Positions 59,113-64,000 of a stretch of DNA of 64,000 nt are shown here, one piece after another (the stretch's first letter is position 1; each line of letters begins with the position of its first letter). A program made the position numbers and the translations under genes. Location: NCBI GenBank assembly GCA_910579955.1, contig CAJTWE010000007.1:50457-114456 (forward strand). Direction: 5' to 3'. The notes beneath the pieces were generated by a model, which had not been told where the DNA came from, did not search any database, and saw only the letters and a program-made list of their open reading frames with translations. This DNA comes from an uncultured Ruminococcus sp. (GTDB lineage: Bacteria; Bacillota; Clostridia; Oscillospirales; Ruminococcaceae).

Positions 59113-61632
59113 TTACTCCGATACGATTAATGGTAATGAATCAATTCTTTCAGATAAAAACATCAGCAAGGTAACAGCATCTGATGAATCAACTTGATTA
59201 TCATTCTTACAATCTGAATTTGCTTTCTGTTGCTCATTAAACTTGATTACATTTGATAAATATTTAGTTACATAAACAATATCAACCATATTGATTTTTC
59301 CATCAAGATTAGCATCACCATAATGAACGTCTTTCTTATCGGTAGTAGAAGTAGTCTCTGTAGGCGTGCTCTCAGATGTTACATCGGTACCCAAAGTTGT
59401 CATAGTGGTGGTTGTGGTTGATTCTACAGTAGTTGTAGTAATAGTTGTAGTGGTTGTCGTTGTTTCTGTTGTAGTAGTTGTTGTTGTTTCATCTGGCTTA
59501 TCAGGGGTACTGCCATTTGGCTCTATACCTCCCACAAGGACACCATCGGAATATACACAGATATAATCTGTTCTTGTCTCGCTGCCATCATGATATGTAT
59601 CACTACACTTAGTAATTCCCTGATAGCTCCAGTCATTAGTAGGATCCCACTTATCTCCGTAATACAAACCTACTGTGAACTGATATTTTTTATTGGAATT
59701 TGCAATCTTATATCCGTCCCATTTTACTTCTACATAATATATATTGGGATCAAATGATGCATCATACTGATAAGGTCCAGAGATTACACCATCTGCCGGA
59801 GAAGCTTCCACTTCTGCCTGATCATATAGCTCTTTGCCTTCTACTATGCTGATATTAGACTTGTTTTCCATTTCATCAATGCTAAAATAGTAACGCATAG
59901 AAAGATCAGTTTTAGGTTTAGTAGAATTTGTACGCATTTGAATTGCAAGTTTAGTTACACCTGCACCTGAACCCTGAGGATCATCAACTGCATAAGCATC
60001 TACCCAGAAATCATTACCTCCATTGTCATCTCCACCGCCTTGTACAGCAGGAGGGAAATCAGGAGTGATCTTCATATCTGGAGTTCCATAAAATTCATAA
60101 AGACCAGCACAAGCACCAACAAATGCCGCATTATAGTCGATGGTTACCTCGTTATAAATATAATCTTTAGTCTCATCAATATGCTGATCATTTGCATCAG
60201 GGCCGCCTACAAGTGCACCATAAAGAACATAACGATGCTCATCTGTATCCTCGCACTTTGTAAGACCAGAAGCAGCACGGTGGTGAGGAAATCTTGCAGC
60301 ATTTTCATTATATCCAACAATATAAGCTCTGCCAAGAGGATTATCGCCCATTAAATATTCCATCTGTGACTTAGCCCAATCACTGTACTTACCAGGCTTT
60401 CCGCCACCATTATACTTATCATAAACAAGAGCCATAAGCTGAGCAGCTGTATTATAGCGTGCGCTACCCCACGTACTCATGTAAAAATAACCACCATTTG
60501 TAATAGTTCCAATGCCGCCGTTCATGTATGTATCACAAGCCTTTGCAACAGAAGCCCAGCAATCCATCTCTTCATATGGACTTTTACCAGCTGCTGCTTT
60601 GTAATCATCAATAAACTTTGGATACTGTTCAGAAGATATTTCACCTAAAATACACTGAACACCGCCCCAAACATCGTTCCAGCAATGAACATAGCATGGT
60701 GCAGCATAATAGTCATAGTAAGGGAAAATCTCTTCAAGATAACTATAATCCTCTGTAATTTTATAAAGCCATGCCGCAGCCCAACAATAGTCATCTTCCC
60801 ATTTAGCAGAATTATAATAAGATTTAGGTCCATCTGCATTATCGCTTAGTTCCTTGGGATTAGTTTTTGCAAAGTTGAAAAGAGCTTTTGCATAATCAAG
60901 AGACTTCTTTGCATAATCAGGGTCGGTATCCTTAAAATTAAGATAATTTATTGCCAATGACGCAGCAGCAGAAGCTACATAATCAGTTTGAGGCTTATCT
61001 TTTGTCAAGAAGAATGCTGGTCGACTCATATCATCAATTTCAGGTGCATTCCAAAACGAATGGTCAATATCGCCATCTCCAACCTGGTAGCAGTGCGCAA
61101 TCAATTCTCCATTTGAGTCAAGGAAAGTACATCTCATAAGATAATCATTGAAATAACGCAAAATTGTTTCAATATGATTTTGAAGTCCAAGTGAAACATA
61201 TGAATCACGAAATTCATAATAACCCCAACCAACAGTAGAGGCAGAATAATTCTCAGGCATACCAAATTTAACATGGTCACCTGCATCATGAAAGCCTCCG
61301 GATACGTCTATATAGCCATCACTATCAGGATCAAGAATATCCTTATACTGATTAAGAAAGTTATCGCTGAGATTGGTCGCTGAACTGTTCATAGGCACCT
61401 GTGCGTCATATGTATGACAATCACCACGCCATGTGTATTCACAGTTTTCACTTACATCAGTACCACACATATTTGCATCATACATATACATGGAGTATTG
61501 AAGCGCCTTTGCAAAGTTTATCTCCACATCTGCCGCAGACGTATTAATAGGCAGAGATGAAGCCGTTCCCATTAACAGCGTACCGCTTATCATAGCAGCA
61601 AAGCAACGTTTAATGTTTTTTCTAATCTTCAT
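59113..61632 (-). CDS. Cellulosomal GH9 endoglucanase with CBM3-like module and dockerin
   Basis: 839 aa from ATG 61632 (AAAGGA 9 nt upstream). Signal peptide (about 1-34). GH9 catalytic domain (about 37-480): GGFHDAGDHVKFG (catalytic base Asp pair), FPHHRAASG, and NEVTIDYNAAFVGA with the acid Glu. Residues about 500-670 resemble a family 3c carbohydrate-binding module, which in GH9 enzymes feeds the cellulose chain for processive cutting. A Thr-rich linker precedes a dockerin (GDANLDGKINMVD; second loop SDCKNDNQVDSSD degenerate at position 3). Secreted, cellulosome-bound. It has a TTGACA/TATAAT promoter and is cotranscribed with gtrA. Confidence 0.95.
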   Translation of the reverse strand: MKIRKNIKRCFAAMISGTLLMGTASSLPINTSAADVEINFAKALQYSMYMYDANMCGTDVSENCEYTWRGDCHTYDAQVPMNSSATNLSDNFLNQYKDILDPDSDGYIDVSGGFHDAGDHVKFGMPENYSASTVGWGYYEFRDSYVSLGLQNHIETILRYFNDYLMRCTFLDSNGELIAHCYQVGDGDIDHSFWNAPEIDDMSRPAFFLTKDKPQTDYVASAAASLAINYLNFKDTDPDYAKKSLDYAKALFNFAKTNPKELSDNADGPKSYYNSAKWEDDYCWAAAWLYKITEDYSYLEEIFPYYDYYAAPCYVHCWNDVWGGVQCILGEISSEQYPKFIDDYKAAAGKSPYEEMDCWASVAKACDTYMNGGIGTITNGGYFYMSTWGSARYNTAAQLMALVYDKYNGGGKPGKYSDWAKSQMEYLMGDNPLGRAYIVGYNENAARFPHHRAASGLTKCEDTDEHRYVLYGALVGGPDANDQHIDETKDYIYNEVTIDYNAAFVGACAGLYEFYGTPDMKITPDFPPAVQGGGDDNGGNDFWVDAYAVDDPQGSGAGVTKLAIQMRTNSTKPKTDLSMRYYFSIDEMENKSNISIVEGKELYDQAEVEASPADGVISGPYQYDASFDPNIYYVEVKWDGYKIANSNKKYQFTVGLYYGDKWDPTNDWSYQGITKCSDTYHDGSETRTDYICVYSDGVLVGGIEPNGSTPDKPDETTTTTTTETTTTTTTITTTTVESTTTTTMTTLGTDVTSESTPTETTSTTDKKDVHYGDANLDGKINMVDIVYVTKYLSNVIKFNEQQKANSDCKNDNQVDSSDAVTLLMFLSERIDSLPLIVSE
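59395..59495 (-). repeat. Threonine-codon repeat encoding the GH9 linker
   Basis: About 100 bp dominated by ACA/ACT/ACC codons with a few GAA, giving TTTTTETTTT-type linker. Similar Thr-rich DNA occurs at 1-60 and 56400-56660 before the other two dockerins. Confidence 0.75.
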
Positions 61633-61680
61633 TTTCAATATTCCTTTCACGAGTTTTTATTTAGATATACTCTACTTATT

Positions 61681-61709
61681 ATTATACATATTTACTTTAA
61701 AATTGTCAA
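61681..61709 (-). promoter_or_regulatory. Promoter of the GH9 operon
   Basis: Minus strand TTGACA (61704-61709), 17-bp spacer, TATAAT (61681-61686): full consensus. Confidence 0.82.
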
Positions 61710-61743
61710 CAGATTTAGAAAACTTTTAACGGCATAGCAAAGT

Positions 61744-61779
61744 AAAATGCCTCTCCGTATTATAAAAGGAGAGACATTT
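61744..61779 (-). terminator. Intrinsic terminator of the symporter gene
   Basis: Minus strand AAATGTCTCTCC / GGAGAGGCATTT followed by TACTTTGC; CTCTCC core perfect. Confidence 0.75.
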
Positions 61780-61794
61780 TCTTTATGGCTTTGA

Positions 61795-63219
61795 TCAATC
61801 AACAGTTGCACCAAGTTTATTCTTTTTAAAATAAGCCTTTGAATCTCTTGCCATAACGCCTGAAAGTACAATAAGTGCGACAATATTTGGCAGAGCCATG
61901 AGACCGTTAAATATATCTGCAATAGTCCATACAGCAGAAACAGTAAGATATGGGCCAATAAATACAGCTAAAATATACAACCATCTATAGGCAACAGTAA
62001 CAACTCTATTAGAGCCTGTAAGATATGCAAGACATCTTTCAGAATAATAACTCCAGCCCAAAATTGTTGTAAACGCAAAGAATATAAGACATATCATCAG
62101 AACAAATGCTGTGACTTGAGATGGGAAGGGAAGTCCGCTTTGAAATGCAGCAGTAGTTATCTCAACGCCTTCAAGGTCAGGATTAAGATAAGCTCCGGAA
62201 ATAACGATTGAAAGACCAGTCATCGTACAAACTACAACAGTATCAATAAATGTACCAGTCATTGTAACCAAGCCCTGACGTACAGGTTCCTTTGTCTGAG
62301 CAGCAGCCGCCGCTATAGGTGCTGAGCCAAGACCGGCTTCGTTTGAGAAAATACCTCTTGCAACACCCTTTTGCATTGCTATCATCATAGAACCGAGAGC
62401 GCCACCTGCTACAGCATCAAGTCCAAATGCACTTTTTATAATTATTGATACAGCACTTGGAATTTTTGTAATATTCATAATAACAAGCAGCAGTGCAAAT
62501 AATATGTAAAGTACTGCCATAAAGGGAACGATAACTTGAGATACAGATGAAATACGCTTTATTCCACCAATAATAACAAGTGCTACAAAAATTGTAATAA
62601 TAGCTCCAGCAATAATAGTTGCCCATGAAATTTCGTGTGCATTTTCAGCACTTCCGATTGTAAATGCAATATCTGATTTAAAGAAATTATTTACAGCAGA
62701 GGTAATGCCGTTTACCTGGGTAAAAGTACCAATACCAAACAGACCTACAAATACTCCGAAAATTGCAAATAATTTTGCAAGCCATTTAAACTTTTTTCCC
62801 ATTCCATTTTCTATGTAATAGAACGGACCGCCTAAGTAATGTCCCTCAGAATCTATCTTTCGATATTTTATCGCAAGAAATCCTTCGGTATATTTAGTAG
62901 CCATACCTAACAATGCTGCAATGATCATCCAGAAAAGTGCACCCGGACCGCCTGCTGCAATAGCGGTTGCCACACCTACGATATTACCTGTGCCGATAGT
63001 AGCAGATAAGGCAGTGCAAAGTGCTGCAAAACTGGATACTTCTCCATCGCCGTCATTTTCATTTTTAACCATGAATTTGAGTGCTTTGCCAAGATGTCTA
63101 AACTGAAGCCCTCTTCCTCTGATCGTTAGAATGATTCCACACGTCATAATGAGTACTATAAGAGGTATACCCCATACAAAGTCATCGACCGCCGTGAGGA
63201 AATTGTTAAATGCGTACAT
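61795..63219 (-). CDS. Sodium:alanine/glycine symporter (AGCS family)
   Basis: 474 aa, about ten to eleven membrane helices. AGCS pattern: VWGIPLIVLIMTCGIILTIR, ALCTALSATIGTGNIVGVAT (substrate/Na+ site), GPGALFWMIIAALLGMATKY, and the conserved GVARGIFSNEAGLGSAPIAA. It imports alanine or glycine with Na+. Single gene with its own promoter and terminator. Confidence 0.95.
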   Translation of the reverse strand: MYAFNNFLTAVDDFVWGIPLIVLIMTCGIILTIRGRGLQFRHLGKALKFMVKNENDGDGEVSSFAALCTALSATIGTGNIVGVATAIAAGGPGALFWMIIAALLGMATKYTEGFLAIKYRKIDSEGHYLGGPFYYIENGMGKKFKWLAKLFAIFGVFVGLFGIGTFTQVNGITSAVNNFFKSDIAFTIGSAENAHEISWATIIAGAIITIFVALVIIGGIKRISSVSQVIVPFMAVLYILFALLLVIMNITKIPSAVSIIIKSAFGLDAVAGGALGSMMIAMQKGVARGIFSNEAGLGSAPIAAAAAQTKEPVRQGLVTMTGTFIDTVVVCTMTGLSIVISGAYLNPDLEGVEITTAAFQSGLPFPSQVTAFVLMICLIFFAFTTILGWSYYSERCLAYLTGSNRVVTVAYRWLYILAVFIGPYLTVSAVWTIADIFNGLMALPNIVALIVLSGVMARDSKAYFKKNKLGATVD

Positions 63220-63296
63220 GTGTGTTTACACCCTTTCATTTTTTTCGGAAATAATTCCGTATTTCTAATTTTGCTATCACGAGCAAATACCTTCAA

Positions 63297-63326
63297 ATTA
63301 TAACACATACTGCATTTTTTTGTCAA
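63297..63326 (-). promoter_or_regulatory. Promoter of the symporter gene
   Basis: Minus strand TTGACA (63321-63326), 18-bp spacer, TATAAT (63297-63302). A short CGGAA/TTCCG hairpin lies in the leader at 63246-63259. Confidence 0.72.
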
Positions 63327-63427
63327 GAACTTACAGAAAATTGAAAATAATTTTCATGAGAAATTATTTTAATGTTATAATATATTACTATTTAAAATTG
63401 ATTTACATGAGACATATACTATATAGC

Positions 63428-63456
63428 TTGCAATCCTTGAAATAATGTGCTATAAT
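63428..63456 (+). promoter_or_regulatory. Promoter of the small orphan protein gene
   Basis: TTGCAA (63428-63433), 17-bp spacer, TATAAT (63451-63456). Confidence 0.72.
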
Positions 63457-63498
63457 AATTGCGAACATCTATCATTGTATAAAACGGAGGTAATTATA

Positions 63499-63813
63499 AT
63501 GAATCCTTTTGAAGTATATAATTTTGAACCAGTCGAAGTTAAAATGCAGGATATTATGGCCCTGATGAGAAAAAGCAGAGGCAAAAATATCCTAATAAGA
63601 TTTTTCTATGAAAACTATGTCTATGATATAGGCGTTCATACCGAAAATAACATTTCAAAATTCTATTTGGATAACGATATATATCCTAGTATGCTCGGTT
63701 TTGCAAGTGGCGCTTGTATAGAAGGAGTTCTCGTCAGTGATTTTAATGATTCTGTAAAAGTTTTAGCTGTAAATAATGAAAATCCAGCAGATTTTTTTGA
63801 AAATGTATTGTAA
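63499..63813 (+). CDS. Small protein of unknown function
   Basis: 104 aa from ATG 63499 with GGAGGT 7 nt before it. Soluble alpha/beta composition, no signal or membrane helix (opening MNPFEVYNFEPVEVKMQD; IRFFYENYVYDIGVH; YPSMLGFASGACIEGVLV). No family recognised. About 107 bp separate it from a glycosyltransferase in the same direction, with a TATAAT in the gap, so joint transcription is uncertain. Confidence 0.75.
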   Translation: MNPFEVYNFEPVEVKMQDIMALMRKSRGKNILIRFFYENYVYDIGVHTENNISKFYLDNDIYPSMLGFASGACIEGVLVSDFNDSVKVLAVNNENPADFFENVL

Positions 63814-63920
63814 AATAAAAGGAAATATGTTATAATATAGGTTGTGAATAGTTCAGGCTGCATTATGATATGTGAGATAAGGCTGAACATTATAAATATT
63901 ATAAAGCGAGGGCAAACGCT

Positions 63921-64000
63921 ATGAAGCTTATATCAGTCGTTGTGCCGTGTTATAATGAACAAGAGGTTCTGCCACTGTTTTACACGGAAATAACAAAGGT
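63921..64000 (+). CDS. Glycosyltransferase family 2, N-terminal start only (cut by window end)
   Basis: ATG 63921 begins MKLISVVVPCYNEQEVLPLF, the opening of DPM1/DpmS-like family 2 glycosyltransferases that use polyprenyl phosphate. Only 26 codons are visible. GCGAGGG precedes it at long spacing, the same odd ribosome site as the gene at 9012. Confidence 0.85.
   Translation, partial: MKLISVVVPCYNEQEVLPLFYTEITK

Noticed and set aside
59366..59566. Valine-rich open frame on the plus strand
   Set aside because: It is the antisense reading of the Thr-rich linker of the cellulase.

Overview
The window comes from a low-GC, Gram-positive, anaerobic bacterium of the Ruminococcus / Oscillospirales (Clostridia) type. 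Evidence: several secreted proteins end in dockerin modules (one on a GH9 cellulase, one on a BspA-like leucine-rich-repeat protein, one cut off at the left edge), an [FeFe]-hydrogenase operon, spoIIID, a yybP-ykoY riboswitch, and strong AGGAGG ribosome sites with TTGACA/17/TATAAT promoters. No prophage, insertion sequence, CRISPR array, rRNA or integrase was seen. This is an ordinary chromosomal stretch with an anaerobic fibre-degrader character.

Layout. 1-8.6 kb: dockerin tail, ABC-F ATPase and a decayed small gene; an apbE / Gx-transporter / NusG-II operon; then a LysR-controlled divergent operon with a small coiled-coil protein, a flavodoxin-cyclophilin-like lipoprotein, a cytoplasmic flavodoxin and a CMD-cupin fusion. 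8.7-12.3 kb: tRNA-Ser(CGA), a membrane protein with an Asn/Asp/Tyr-rich tail, and a P-type ATPase behind a Mn2+-type riboswitch. 12.4-20.5 kb (minus): pyridoxal kinase, ispE, aminotransferase, Lrp regulator, PHP phosphatase, a class I glutamine-amidotransferase relative with no catalytic residues, and a penicillin-binding protein / FtsW-RodA / FHA trio. 20.7-26.7 kb: hpf, two small proteins, ppk1, an EF-G paralogue. 26.9-31.8 kb (minus): polyamine operon speD-speA-speE-carboxynorspermidine dehydrogenase-like, then DUF2752.

32-39 kb: zinc-ribbon membrane protein, VanZ-like protein (apparently with an AUA start), solitary peptide-binding lipoprotein, an unidentified structured RNA with its own promoter and terminator, spoIIID, and a divergent pair of paralogous Wzz-like membrane proteins. 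39-50 kb: CDP-alcohol phosphatidyltransferase, ogg, type IIA topoisomerase B-like subunit, glycosyltransferase, a PEP-synthase-like protein lacking its phospho-histidine, prephenate dehydrogenase, prmA and topoisomerase A-like subunit. 50-54 kb (minus): hydG-hydF-hydA (group B hydrogenase). 54.6-64 kb: LRR-dockerin protein, an operon GH9 cellulase - GtrA - beta-CASP hydrolase, a sodium:amino-acid symporter, a small orphan protein and the start of a glycosyltransferase.

The best candidates for something undescribed are the orphan RNA at 35.3-35.47 kb, the Wzz-like paralogue pair at 35.9-39.1 kb, the LysR-governed operon with a degenerate dockerin fused to flavodoxin and cyclophilin-like domains, and two proteins that keep an enzyme fold but have lost every catalytic residue that could be checked.
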